64,000 nucleotides of DNA from Yponomeuta sedellus (lineage: Eukaryota > Arthropoda > Insecta > Lepidoptera > Yponomeutidae): NCBI GenBank assembly GCA_934045075.1, contig OW203722.1, positions 16,957,486 to 17,021,485 of the forward strand, in the 5' to 3' direction. This document shows positions 26,859 to 38,475 of this stretch, piece after piece; position 1 is the stretch's first letter, and every line of letters begins with the position of its first letter. The translations under genes were made by a program, and so were the position numbers. Under the pieces are notes generated by a model, which was not told where the DNA came from, searched no databases, and saw only the letters and a list, made by a program, of their open reading frames with translations.

Positions 26859-29351
26859 AGACGCTACTCTATATATTTCTTTTTTCTCTCAACCCAAGCC
26901 ATGGCTAGATCCTAACATTATAGTGGCTCCTTCTATTTTTTATACCTCAAATGGGAATACGGGCAACGGGTCTGTAGGTGAGTGGTCTAAGTGGCGTGCG
27001 GAATCCTAATGCATGCAGGTAGGGTGCCACAGAGAATTGATCTCGGACCCGCATTCTATAATGTTGTTCTATGATTATAAGAGCAAGAATAGTATCGCGT
27101 CGTCGGTAATCTAGTTTTGCTTTTTATTGAAATATGTTAGTTCCCAGTTGCTGATGGTAATTAATCCATTACAAGTATTTTATGCGGTTTCTTTTAAAAA
27201 CCTTTCTGTTCATTTAGACAAATACCAAAACTTATGATTGTTGCCAGAGAATTTAAAAGTATTCATAAAAAGTAAGCCCGCCCGCATGTAGCGAAACTTC
27301 CCATTAAGTTTTTATAGCTTATTTTACTACTCATGACTTTTCTAACCCATGTTTCAAATAGTTATGCCTATTTATTTATTTGAAAGTCTTATACGTTTTT
27401 CTTTTTTCATTACTGTCGTCCAGCAGCTATAATATAAATGGACATCTCTGGTACATGTTTCTTTGCAAGTTTGCTGCATTTTATCAAACAGATTTGCATA
27501 TGCATGCAAGTTACGATAAAGTTACAAATAACAAGAAAAAAACCTTGATTAGAAGGATTGCCCGTACATATAGCCAATGCCACTAAAGGCGAGCTGACTA
27601 ATGTGCTAAATATATTAGCTTCAGACATTGTATTAGTTGAAGTTTTGATATTGACCATTAAGAAGACAACATAATACTCCTAAGTCGACAATTTCATAAA
27701 AGCGGGTTTTGTTTTACCCGTATACTTGTGGCAATCAATAAAAAACTTCTATCGATATATCAAACAATAAAGGTGAAATATCTCCTTTATTCTCACCAAA
27801 TTAAGTTAGCCCACATAATAGAGTTTGTTTAAAACATTAGGCACTTTAAGATGTTATCGGTCGTGTTTGGTGTCAAAATTCTCGCATCATGCCGAACACA
27901 TTTAGGTGAAACGATACCGATCTTTCTGCTTTGTGTTGTGTGATCGTTTCGTAAACAAGAATAGCGGGAGTCCATAATAAATCAGTTTCTTTTATTATTT
28001 ATTTACGTAAAAATACCATCTGAGTGGAGTTCAAACATCACTAGCCTCGGCCCACTCTAGAATTATCTTCTAGAAGTCTCACATTAAAAGCAATATAAAC
28101 TGCCTCAATTTGCTGTTAAAAATACATTCTCCTCTTGCCTTAATTTAATACTCACCTTTGCGATGTCGTTGTCAATAATTTTGTTACGTGCAAATAGGTA
28201 TGTTTTGCGAAATGACACGTGCCGCGGTTATCATTATCTCCTTTCGAGGATTTCTGACTTAATTACAAATTGGATGGGTTTGTTTGTATTTCAGCTTAAG
28301 GACGTTAACGTGGGATGTTTCCGTGCTCTAGTAATAACACAACTGCGTGTTTCGACGAAGGTGTTGTTTCATCCTGGAGATGTTAATGTATGCAAAAATG
28401 TTAGTTGCACAACTGGTCGGACTGGACGTTTATGCCTCTGCGGTGTCGAAGTTTTGAAGATGCAATTATTGTAATTATTCCTCTGTATTTTGCTACTAGT
28501 AAGGAAACTTATTTCTTCTGCAAGAATATTACTAAAATAACTGGCAGGGAGCTTATACATGGCCTTAAAACCTTGCCAGTACACAATCGAAAACGTAGTT
28601 AGTCATCAAAAGAGGAATTATAATGCGTTAGCCTGTTTTATAGGGTATATATCAACTCAATACAAGTTGAAGGGAGTTTTCATTACTTTTTAATGGAACG
28701 GGAGCTGACTATCTTGCGATCACTAATTTAATGTTTTAATTAACGCCTCCACATCGCATCTACGAGACATTAAATCAACGTAACGGGTTGTTAAATTGCA
28801 TCAATCCTGTTACACTTTATCAGCAGTATATTTTTTATTAATATAATTAACGTGCGCGATAAATATGCGTAATTGAAGGGGCCTTCCTTGAACGTAGCAT
28901 TGAGGATATTTAATAAATCATCTTAGATTTTGGCTTGAATGTAACTTCCTTCCTTTCCCCACATGGCTCTAGCTAACATACAAGTCATTAGTAATCTGAA
29001 AAAAAAAACAATTATTTCAACATTCCCTTCCCTGCACCTAATTGATTCACTCCTGGATGACGGCACCCTCAAGGTATTCGTGTGAATCTGGTGTAATCTA
29101 GGTATTATTCTTTTGATTTTGACGTGCACTACCTCTATCAGTCCTGCTCATAAAGTGTACGTCAGAAAAGGACGGATGGACTAAACGTGCGATCCTTGAT
29201 TGATGGACAGTGAAAACGCCGCGAGTGAAATCGGTTTCTAAATTAAATTTTACGAATGCCTCTACATCTGGTCATTAGAATAGTTTGTTTACTTTTGGGA
29301 TGTTATACTATCATTAAGCACCTGGTGCCCCTTTATACAGTCAAATGTTTA
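26859..29351. other. Mostly single-copy non-coding DNA
   Basis: No repeat recognised. A 103-codon frame at 28163-28474 contains both a donor-like AAATAG/GTATGT and an acceptor-like TTTGTATTTCAG, but the protein is unrecognised, so it is not called as a gene. Confidence 0.45.
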
Positions 29352-29539
29352 GTATAATACTATTTTTTTTAAACCTATTTATAGGCTAAAAATTCCACCC
29401 AAGCCGGGATTCGAACCCGCGACCTCTGGCTATCCGTGCCAGCGCTCTTCCAATTGAGCTAATGGGCGACTCACCGGCATCAGTGAAATTTCGAACCTCT
29501 TTACAATATTCTCTGTATTACGTACATTATGTATAATAC
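29352..29539 (-). mobile_element. SINE-A copy A4, antisense monomer
   Basis: Flanked by GTATAATAC at 29352-29360 and 29531-29539 (9 bp). It contains the T-run end, tRNA-like body and leader in antisense orientation and is not doubled. Confidence 0.8.
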
Positions 29540-29574
29540 AATTTGTTTATTACTTGATAAGTAAGCCTCTACTG

Positions 29575-29620
29575 TATCTCTCTCTTTAAGAGAAGGCCTG
29601 TGTCCTGAAGTGGGAGGGTA
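29575..29620 (+). mobile_element. SINE-E 3' end fragment (E2)
   Basis: AGAGAAGGCCTGTG...AAGTGGGAGG matches the SINE-E 3' terminus; the tRNA head is absent. Confidence 0.5.
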
Positions 29621-29751
29621 AAAGGCTAGATAAAAAATACTAATTTATTTTATTCTCATATTTGTTTGTCACAATTTGTGTGGAACGTTTTTGGCGAAGA
29701 TATTACAAATAACTCCTTTCTGTAGGAACCTACCTGGATGTTAATTTATTA

Positions 29752-29885
29752 ACCGACTTCAAAAAAGGAGGAGGTTATCAATTCGACGCGTACCTATATT
29801 ACTTTTTTTTTGACAATGTTTTTAACCGACTTCAAAAAAGGAGGAGGTTATCAATTCGACGCGTATATTACTTTTTTTTTTGACT
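29752..29885. repeat. Two-unit tandem repeat, lepidopteran GACTTCAAAAAAGGAGG motif
   Basis: Two direct units of about 70 and 63 bp, each starting AACCGACTTCAAAAAAGGAG and continuing through a GACGCG motif and a T-run. This motif is frequent in lepidopteran genomes. The downstream CTAAACCGATTTCGA stretch probably belongs to the same element. Confidence 0.8.
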
Positions 29886-30223
29886 ATGTTTTCGCATAAC
29901 TTCGTCAAATCTAAACCGATTTCGATAAAAAAACTGATGAAGACTTTGAGAGCTGGAGAACTGAACTCTTCAATGGACAGCAGCAAATGAGGCCTAATGA
30001 GCCCTATCCATTAGTAATATGTATATGTTTCATAAGATATAGCGTAAAATTAGTCCCGGGGTAATATGGTGAGGTTCTGATGAAGACTTTCTAAGATGGA
30101 AATTGAGAAATTAAAATTTTAAAGCTAAAAACAAGTTAAGTTTTGATGTTACAAACACTTTGTTCATCAAATACTTTCATTCAGTAACTCTTTCTCTGGT
30201 GTCTGTTGGACATTGTTTCGAAG

Positions 30224-31212
30224 ATCATCAGCTCGAATGTCGGTCTTGAGAGGTTCTAAACTTCTATTCTAGATAGAAATATGCCGTTTTCACTAAAGTA
30301 TTTATTTTCACTGTCACTTTCTACAGCCGAAGATTCGGAGGTCTGACGATGGCCAGCTCAAGGACACCCTGATCTAGGGCACCGTTGCACCTAGAAACCC
30401 AGAATTACAGTTGAAATGTATAGTTTCATTATCACTTGCTACACTAGGAATATTAAGAGTCAGATGCCCAAGATCATCAGCTCTAAGCTTCTATTCTAGA
30501 TAGAAATATGCCGTTTTTACTTAATATTTAGTTTCTCTGTCACTTTCTACAGCCAAACGTTTAGAAGTCTGATGATGACCAGCTCAAGAACACCCAGATC
30601 TAGGGCACCGTTGCACCTAGAAACCAGAAATTGAAATTGAAATCTATGGTTTCATTATCACTTGCTACACTATGAATATTAAGAGTCAGATGCCCAAGAT
30701 CATCAGCTCGAATGTCATTCTCTAAAGGTTTTAAGTTTCTATTCTAGATAGAAATATGCCGTTTTTACTAAAGAATTTAATTACATGCTTTTTAATGCAC
30801 TAACCCGTGCTAAGGACAATTAAAAAAAACCTATTTAGAGGCTTAAATTCCACCCATGCCGGGACTCGAACCCGCGACCTCTGGATAACTCTGCCAGCGC
30901 TCTCCCAACTGAGCTAATGGACTACTACCGACATCAGTGAAATTTCGAACCTCTTTATAATACTCTCAGTATTACGTACAGGCAGCGAAATCAGGCTGAA
31001 GTAATTTGCAACACTTGCGGCCGCGAGTATCAAACTCACGACCTCTGGCTAACCGTGCCAGCGCTCTCCCAACTGAGCTAACTGAGCTGTACGTAATTCA
31101 GAGAGTATTGTAAAGTGGTTCGAAATTTCACTGATGTTGGCAGTCGTCCCGGTATGGGTGGAATTTTTAGCCTCTAAATAGATTTTTTAAAGTATTTAAT
31201 TTCGCTGTCATA
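30224..31212. repeat. Tandem array, about 240-bp unit, broken by a SINE
   Basis: Unit 1 is 30224-30472 (249 bp), unit 2 is 30473-30698 (226 bp), and unit 3 begins at 30699. Unit 3 is interrupted by SINE-A copy A5 and resumes at about 31189-31212. Unit landmarks: ATCATCAGCTC, TCTATTCTAGATAGAAATA, AGGGCACCGTTGCACC. Non-coding. Confidence 0.85.
30770..31201. mobile_element. SINE-A copy A5, head-to-head compound, 13-bp TSD
   Basis: Direct repeats AAAGAATTTAATT (30770-30782) and AAAGTATTTAATT (31189-31201), one mismatch. The sequence between them holds an almost complete antisense copy including the long 3' tail, a second antisense tRNA-like segment (about 31020-31080), and a sense copy with a deleted tRNA body ending at a T-run. 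It lies inside unit 3 of a tandem array whose other units show the uninterrupted site. Confidence 0.88.
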
Positions 31213-31424
31213 CCAATCATCTGTCAAATTCCACACAAATGGCTATTAAAACCGTAAAATATTTACTTTTAAGTTAAGTATATTTTCTAGCCTTTTACCT
31301 TTAAACTTTTAAAACCTCTTTTCTTTTACCTCGACCTCAGGGGCAAAACTAAAACGTCTCATGTATATTATGAAAATCAATAAATTAAGGTTTATGTAAA
31401 AAAAAAACAATCTCCTAGGCACTG

Positions 31425-31507
31425 CAGCGTCCGACGAGTCCCTTCACCCGTCTTGTGTAAGTGAAGGTGCCACTGGACGCTGGATACATCATCTCATTAC
31501 GTAGATA
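31425..31507. repeat. Dispersed repeat shared with 47130-47225
   Basis: Both carry GTGAAGGTGC-ACTGGACGCTG followed by an ATCATC...CATTACGTAGAT block. A third trace (CATTACGTAGATGCAAAGG) is at about 38331. Family unknown. Confidence 0.5.
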
Positions 31508-31740
31508 CATACATACATAACCTCACGCCTGTATCCCAGAGGGGTAGGCAGAGACCAGGGACTGCAACTTGCCACGATCCAGACAGATCACCTTCGCTTT
31601 ATCAACGTTCATAAGTCGTTGCATGCACGCACGCCGTTTCCGGTTACTTTTTATCTTCCCCTTTGCCAATACATCCCCTATTTGGTCGATGTATGTCCGC
31701 CTGGGACGTCCCTTATCAGCCCTTCCACTTGTAACACCCC
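31508..31740 (-). mobile_element. RTE-like LINE 3' end (family R, copy R3)
   Basis: The minus strand encodes the degraded GRADKGRPRRTYIDQIGDV...RLMNVDKAKVICLDR-type C-terminus, then the GGGATACAGG...GAGGTTATG end and a (TATG)n tail. Nearly parallel to 49647-49894. Confidence 0.75.
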
Positions 31741-32465
31741 ACCCCGAGTAAAAAAGGACTTTAACCCACTTAAGAAGAAAATACGTGCAATAATAAATAA
31801 CCTACTAGGAGCTATGATGCAAAACACTCTAATGGCCAACTGTGATCGTCTAGTCTAATGAGAACCCTTCGTTGTGAACGTATTAGTAACCTAAGCTCTT
31901 TTAGGATATGAGATTGAGTAACGAGAGTGTGTAAGAGATCCGTTCAAATACAAAAGCAGAATTTAAAGGAATGAACCGAAACCAAAGTTTAGCTCAAAGC
32001 AAATAAATATAAATGAAAACAGCAATCAAGCGAATGAAATAAGCGAAAGCAAGATATGATTTAGAATAAATTAAATAGATAATAGGTTAAGCTGAAATTA
32101 AGTTGAAAGAAATAAAACTAGGATGAAATATGTAACTCTTACAAAACTACTTCTAAATAAATAAAATATAAAAGTACCAAATAAACCAATTGTCATACAG
32201 CAAACACGTGAGTGTTATAGTATAACGTCCCCTACCAAAAAGGCCGGTTAAGACAGACATTATTAGCCGACTAGGTAGATAAGAATGGATTAAGATGAAA
32301 TCAGTACAATACTCGGTTATCTACTAGCCGATAGAGCTAATTATATCTACCCTGGATGGGGTATGGCCACCACTACGTTATACTGTTAATATATACTTAT
32401 AAATAATAAACTATGACAGACTAGAAATAAGAATAGGTACAGTGATTCATTATCCCGAGTCTATT
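31741..32465. other. A-rich, strand-asymmetric non-coding DNA
   Basis: The plus strand is visibly A-rich (about 31940-32170 especially), with no coding frame. The bias continues into the tandem array to the right. Confidence 0.5.
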
Positions 32466-32469
32466 CCTC

Positions 32470-33190
32470 AAGTAGACATACATAATTACGCGAGAATTGG
32501 CAAAGCGACGTTCAGCAGTACAATGCATTGGCAGTTGACGAAAGTGAGAGGTAGGTAGGTAACCAAATGCACAAAGTACGTTGGAAAAGACTTCACCGAA
32601 GCTTACCAACACTGAAACAATCTGGCCAAACTCACGCAACCATGAAATGCCACTATAGGAAAAATCAATCAACTAAAGAAAATACTAACGATAAAATCTG
32701 TACATATTCCCAAAATAAATGTAATAACCTAACTACGTATATGCCTTAAGTATCACACACAATTAACGCAGGAATTGGCAAAGAGACGTCCAGCAGTACA
32801 ATGCATTGGCAGAAGAGTGAGAGAGAGAGGTAGGTAACCAAATGCACAAAGTACGTTGGGAAAGACTTCATCGAAGCCTACCAACACTGAAACAATCTGG
32901 CCAAACCAACGCAACTATGAATGATACTAAAGCACAAGTCATCAGAAGGAAATAAATATAATAAACGCACAATAAGCATAATTAGGTATAAAAGTCTTAA
33001 GACCCAGGTCATTACACACAATTAACGTAAGAAACGGCAAAGGGATGTTCAGTAGTACAATGCATTGGCAGAAGAGTGTGAGTGAGGTAGGTAGACCAAT
33101 GCACAAAGTACTTTGGAACAACTTCATCGAAGCTGACCAAACTGAAACATCTCAGCCGAACCCACGCAACCATGAAATAATGCCAAGAAT
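32470..33190. repeat. Three-unit tandem array, about 270-bp period
   Basis: The anchor CAGCAGTACAATGCATTGGC recurs at 32513, 32791 and 33050 (spacings 278 and 259 bp; the third copy has CAGTAG). Each unit also contains AATGCACAAAGTACGTTGG and AACACTGAAACAATCTGGCC. Non-coding; no similarity to the other arrays. Confidence 0.88.
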
Positions 33191-33310
33191 TAAGCCAATA
33201 TACCTACTACAAAAATAAGCCTTACTATTTAAAAGCCTATAGTGGCTTCTAACTACTCACTAACGTCCCATAACGTCCTTTCCTTGTCTATCATAATCCG
33301 TAGTTTGATA

Positions 33311-33530
33311 ACCCTATATACTGGACACCCTATATTGTGACTATATTCAGACTATGCGTTCCTATATAGTATAATTATAATCTACTAACAAACGTAACAT
33401 AATATAAACCGTAATTTACCACCCTATATACTGGACACCCTATATTGCGTATATGCCGCCTATGTGTTCCCATTCAGTAGTAAGTACCTATATGATCTAT
33501 TACAAACGTAACATACCTACATACTCGTAA
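33311..33530. repeat. Two-unit tandem repeat, 110-bp period
   Basis: ACCCTATATACTGGACACCC recurs at 33311 and 33421, and both units end near AACAAACGTAACAT-like sequence. Confidence 0.85.
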
Positions 33531-35055
33531 CTTCGGTCGAGAAAAGTACGCACCTACCTACATAAACGCAAGAGTTGAATGACCCGAAGGTCACGAGTTA
33601 GACAGTTATTATAAAAGTACCGCATCGCTCTAAACCTATTCCTTAGTTCGATGGAAATGTCATTGTTAGGTTAATATGCACAGAACCTCACACCTAGTGT
33701 TATCTAACAATCATTGATATTAAATATTGACAGAAGTTGTAAACAATACGTTTAGTAGGTACCAAATCAGAATTAAAATGCTATAATTTTCTAACGGGTT
33801 TAGACAGATTTACCTACCTTACCCTAATTGAATCGAGACATTAAACGTAACGCTTTTATCTACTTGATTTAATAGCTTCAATAGGAAACATTGAGGAGAC
33901 ACCAATTCACTTATTTGTCAATTTAAAATGAACCTAACAGACGAATAATGACCGCATATGTGGGGAGCTGGGGAAATACTTACTCTCATCATTCAACTCT
34001 GGATACCCTGGAAGAAAAAGGGGAGCCTACCTAACATTCCCAGCCCAGTAAGCTAATGAATTTAACCACCAAACAAATTGTTTCAGCAAAGCAAACCCCA
34101 TTTATATTTAATCGTGTGTATGTGTGAGTGCCTATGGTGTTTCCCTAGTCACAGCTATTACCTATCGCTATCCTCCCTAACTCCGGAAAACCTAACTGTT
34201 TCAAGTCATTAAATTCTTTTTAATGCACTAACTCGTGCTAAGCACTGACTTGACGCAGTTACCTTCCAGACTTTCTGGCCGGCCAGAGTGTGTAGCCTAG
34301 GGTGTGTATGCGTAAGTGGTTTATGGGATCGGTACCACTTACAGGGTAAGAATATACGGAATATAATACATAGATATGTTATGGGTGCAAAGTGCCAGAG
34401 GGCTGGAATCGTCTGTCACGCAGGGAAATAGCAGGGGGAAAATTGCTATACCACAAATGCTAGTGGAAGGAGATCTAACACCACATTCACAAGAAGCATT
34501 TTAACCCAATTTTCAAGCTAGATAATTAATATGAAATTATCTCAATTAAGTAATTATGACATCTAAAAATTGTTTTACAAATAAATTGAATTGGGCACAC
34601 CTCCGGTGAAGGGATTCTTTAAACCTTTCAACCAAAGCAGACTCAGATTCAGCCGTAGCATAGTAAGCAGAGCTAGATATTGGAATTCCTCATTTAGTCT
34701 GTCAAATCAACTGTATAAGGCTACCAAGTGAATTCGCTCTAAATTCACACGTTTGTATGCGGAATTAAATATGATGCAAACCTCTGAAAGCTATGGCGCA
34801 GACATGTCATTGATAACCTCGTGTGCCTACATCGAGTCGAGTAGGTATTCGACAAAGGCTAGCCACACGGCCTATCCCTAACATGCCCTTGCCACCAAGA
34901 GTTTTGTTTTGCACACATTTATTTCCCCAAAAACGCTGTACTGTGGAGAAAAAGGGTTAGTTCACAATTTATTTCGCGGAAGCTACACTAATCACAAATG
35001 CTGAAAACCATATTTTTACGCGGAAACCTTCTAGCTAATTGTACGGAATACTCAC
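33531..35055. other. Non-coding DNA downstream of a promoter-like island (minus strand)
   Basis: Holds a SINE-A tail fragment (TTTTTAATGCACTAACTCG at 34217-34236) and, on the minus strand, a possible 24-nt exon at 33984-34007 between a polypyrimidine-CAG acceptor (34008-34010) and GTAAGT (33978-33983). No long ORF. Confidence 0.35.
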
Positions 35056-35450
35056 CAAAACCGTTCCTAACATTTACACTTTTTACTTTCAAATCTAATT
35101 CCCTAGCTCCGAAAGTACCTCTAAACCTGAGACTTCACACCAGGGCTGATACACTAGAACGCAATGCCCACAGATGATGCTAGGTCACAAATCCAAAGTC
35201 ACTTTCCTATTACCGAATTTAAATGCAATCGAAACTCCCTAGTTCTAATAAATTCACACAAAATGGCGAATTTTCCTACGAGCGGAATAGGTGTACGTAC
35301 TATTTAATTTCCTGGTCCAGAATGCGTGCGCGCCGCTGGCGCCTCGGCCTTTTTATAGCCTCGCGAAACAACCCCGCGCGTCCAAAATGGCTCCGCTACC
35401 AATTCCGCTTTGTCTAACTCATCATGAAACCTAATGACACCCGATTGGCC
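35056..35450 (-). promoter_or_regulatory. Leftward promoter-like island with possible first exon
   Basis: On the minus strand: a CCAAT box (ATTGG at 35444-35448 on plus), about 90 bp before TATAAAA (35357-35351), then a CpG-rich region (GGCGCCAGCGGCGCGC), then about 270 nt up to a consensus donor TTTTG/GTGAGT at 35055-35050. The only well-placed ATG (35073) gives M-L-G-T-V-L before the donor. The order and spacing fit a Pol II promoter plus first exon; a retroelement LTR is an alternative. No downstream coding exon was identified. Confidence 0.35.
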
Positions 35451-36560
35451 AGCCGAAATCCACCTCCATCTCGTTTCAGAACTTTAATGTTTTGATATTT
35501 TGTAAATTAATTTCCTGTGTCTTAATGTAATACATTATTTATTTTCTATTTATTTATCTCGATATTTCCTGTTTAATTGATTTGTCTACAATAATTTCTT
35601 CTTAACAATTTATTCCAACACACCACTGACCTGCGGCACAATGCTTACGGACAACTAACTAACTTCTGTTAATATAAAGGTTTAGCGTAATGTTTGTGTT
35701 AAAACATCCTTTCAATTTAGTACAGATTTACCTAGAAATACTCTACTTAGGCTACAATGGCGAATTGAAACGTTATAATCATTTTAGTAGGCGCCGCGGC
35801 AACCAGTGGCGCCAAAACCGGAATCGGCTAATCGGAGAACTACAACCCACCAATACAACAATACTCTAAACTCACACACGCAACCCTGTAAGAATACGAG
35901 AAGAAGCTGCGTTCAATAATATTTAATTATTAGGGATGCCCTGAATGCTACATTTCAAAAGTGATGAATGATTCAATTCCTTTCCCGAACATTGAAAAAA
36001 ATAGCTCTTTAGCAGTTCGTGACTTAATATATTACATGTCATGTTTCATTCCAATTTACAAGTAACAACTTTAGCTATCCCTCTAGCAACAATAATAAAT
36101 AATTACACCATTCGCAAATATTATGGTATTAAGTTACTATACTTTGAAATTTTGATTTTATTGAAATAAATAACGTGACAAGACTATCGAAGGCATATAA
36201 CCATGAAAGAAAATCAATAAACAATCAAAATAGAAATTACTACCTTGGACAAATTATATTAAGAATAATAACTGTTATACAACAGAAACATACATTACAA
36301 CATTAGTCCCATACTGTCCCAAGCGACGTGCATGGTTGTTTTAAAAAAGTTGAACGGAATCGAACCCGCGTACCGTCCGATCTCCGCACTATTAATACCT
36401 ACCTTATACGTGCGTCACTCGCCTAACTGTAGGTACGTGTCTCGGCAGACGGCGCCGCCGGTTACTAACGCGGAACGGAATGAGACCATGTGGTACACCT
36501 ACTCTCACGTTCTTTTATAGACATTAAGTTTATGATTGATTTATCATACGAGATTACGTT
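35451..36560. other. Non-coding DNA, one tRNA-like trace
   Basis: A B-box-like GGAATCGAACCC (36356-36367, minus-strand tRNA sense) lies near a weak A-box, suggesting an old SINE. GC-rich GGCGCC stretches occur at about 35790-35815 and 36450. No gene recognised. Confidence 0.35.
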
Positions 36561-37290
36561 TAGGTGATCTAGATATTAAAAGGGATATGAAGGGAATCAT
36601 TCGAGTTCCTTTTCTTTTGTTTAAATCATTCAACCCCAACACTAGCCTAGATAGGCTAATATCCATTCTCAAAAGAAAGTAGATGTTCTTTGATTGATTA
36701 ATTATGAGCTTTATTTATTTTGTTTTTGTGAATAGACCATTTTTTTACAGAGACTTGTAATATTACATCAATATGTTCTAAATTAGTTTCCTTTCACGAC
36801 AAGACACATTAATAACCTCTGAATGTAGCCGTAAGGAACATTTAGTGATCTCAGTCTCGGCTAGATGGAGCTAGTAGTTATTTTGATTTATTGAGTTTTA
36901 TTAAATTAATTGTTTAAGTGAATATATTACTTTTACAAAGTCTCTAATATTACATCGGTGCGTTATACATTAGTTTTCTTTCATGACAAGACATATTAAA
37001 AGCTTTTTAAAGAAATTGAAAGTAGGATTAAAGAAAGTTTAGTGAACCCATTCTCACCTAGATGGAGTTAGTAGTTATTTGATTGATTATAAGTTTTAGT
37101 AATTTTTATTCTTTAAGTGAATATAATACTTTTACCAAGTCTCTGATGTTACATCGGTGTGTTATAAATTAGTTTCCCTTCATAACAATATGTATTATAG
37201 ACATACTACAGAGTTTAAACGTAGCATTAATTATCGTTTAGTGATTCTATTCTCTCCTAGGTAGGGGCTAAATTAAATGTTTTAGAGATT
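36561..37290. repeat. Tandem array, about 190-bp unit, three units plus partial
   Basis: The anchor around TATTACATC recurs at about 36761, 36948 and 37147 (spacings 187 and 199 bp). Each unit carries TTAGTTTCCTTTCA-like, GACAAGACA-like and TAGATGGAG-TAGTAGTTAT landmarks. A degraded partial unit precedes the first at about 36565-36730. AT-rich, non-coding. Confidence 0.82.
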
Positions 37291-37842
37291 ATTCTTATTT
37301 ATATCTTTAGTGTATGGTTTTCTGTCTTCAAATCACTAACATAAAATCGCTGTGAATAACTCAGTATAACCATAACATTACCTCAACACGGAATTTTACC
37401 TACTTAACTACTAGGTAAATCAATGCTTTTAAAATCTACAAGCGCGTGCAAAAACAAGATATTGAAATTTGTTCTTATAATCTACTATTTTAATAGTGAT
37501 AGCAATTAACATTTGATTTGAAAGCAGTTGAAGGGAATCTACTTCCCAGCCGCCGATAGCGCCATCTATCTGTTAGGATGAAATGCCGTGTCACAAGTGA
37601 TAGGTAGCGGACGAGTTTTTTCCAATCGATAATCTGTTAGTTGTGCGCTCGTCCACTGCAGATGTCGTTGTAACTTATTATTTTATCCCACTATTTATTG
37701 TCATCCCTAAATTCTTGTTGCACAATTTAATCTAGGTATAACAAACCCTGTTAGTAAACAAAATAATGTGTAGCTGTATTTCAGTCTTCGAATAGACTAC
37801 TACATAGAGAATCCTATTGCATATTTGTTTTGATTAAATGCA

Positions 37843-37905
37843 AATTGGCCCAGCGGCGATGGACGCCGATTTCCACCGGAAGGCCGCGGGATCGAACCCA
37901 GCCTC
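37843..37905 (+). repeat. tRNA-like (SINE head) sequence
   Basis: A-box-like TGGCCCAGCGG at 37846-37856 and B-box-like GGGATCGAACCC at 37888-37899, about 40 bp apart and followed by T-runs from 37922. Acceptor and anticodon stems do not fold well, so this is a SINE relic rather than a tRNA gene. Confidence 0.45.
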
Positions 37906-38169
37906 ACTCAGCAAGCGGAATGTTTTTCTTTTCTTTTTATGACTAATAACCTCAACAAATCCCCAGAAAGCGTCCCCGCTACGAAACTTATTTGTTGTGT
38001 TTATAGATTTATTGTAATGCCTAACTTGAATGATAAGGACCTTCTAACGACTAAAGTGCCTACCTACCTAATCAATCTCGTTAAAAAGTTTCCGCGATTT
38101 TACTACGTAACCTATCTCGAACCAAACTCGCACAGAACACAATTCAAATTTATATTAACGATCGTGAGC

Positions 38170-38400
38170 ACTTGTATGGACCTTGGTCCGTTACACACTC
38201 ACATTCGCAATATATATTTGTTTCATCGATCTTTCTTTCTTCATCCTCTCCACATGTCCAAATCAACGCAACATTCTTTTTTGAATTCTAGTCACTACAT
38301 CCACTTTCAGTCCACAACGTTCTCTAATCATTACGTAGATGCAAAGGTCAATCAATGTACGTAAAAAAAGTATCTTCATTGAATTACTTAGTAGTGTTTT
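38170..38400 (-). pseudogene. RTE-like LINE ORF fragment (copy R4)
   Basis: Minus-strand translation includes RERCGLKVDVVTRIQKRMLR followed by FGHVERMKKER-type sequence, matching 11570-11690. Truncated at both ends. Confidence 0.7.
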
Positions 38401-38424
38401 GATAAACGTTCGTTCGTTATCAAA

Positions 38425-38475
38425 CCTTGTATGTCTCCACTGCTGGGGCACCGGTCAACGAGCCAAGTTCCAGAC
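38425..38475 (-). mobile_element. Retroelement 3' end, family F fragment (F1)
   Basis: CCTTGTATGTCTCCACTGCTGG is the antisense of the family-F terminus (GGGGACATACAAGGGTTGAT) seen complete at 55065-55088. Confidence 0.5.

Noticed and set aside
28163..28474. Frame with internal GTATGT donor and TTTCAG acceptor, possible two-exon gene
   Set aside because: Either splice site is easily found by chance, and neither the spliced nor unspliced product resembles a known protein. An antisense GTGAGT donor overlaps the same place.
35780..35820. TGGCGCC motif as a retroviral-type primer-binding site
   Set aside because: It lies upstream, not downstream, of the leftward promoter-like island, and no LTR pair, gag or pol sequence is present.
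29752..37290. CRISPR array
   Set aside because: Repeat units are long, few and directly adjacent, without short repeats separated by unique spacers; the DNA is eukaryotic.
37939..38364. 141-codon frame
   Set aside because: Its right half runs antisense over an RTE-like LINE fragment (38170-38400); the left half is unrecognised.
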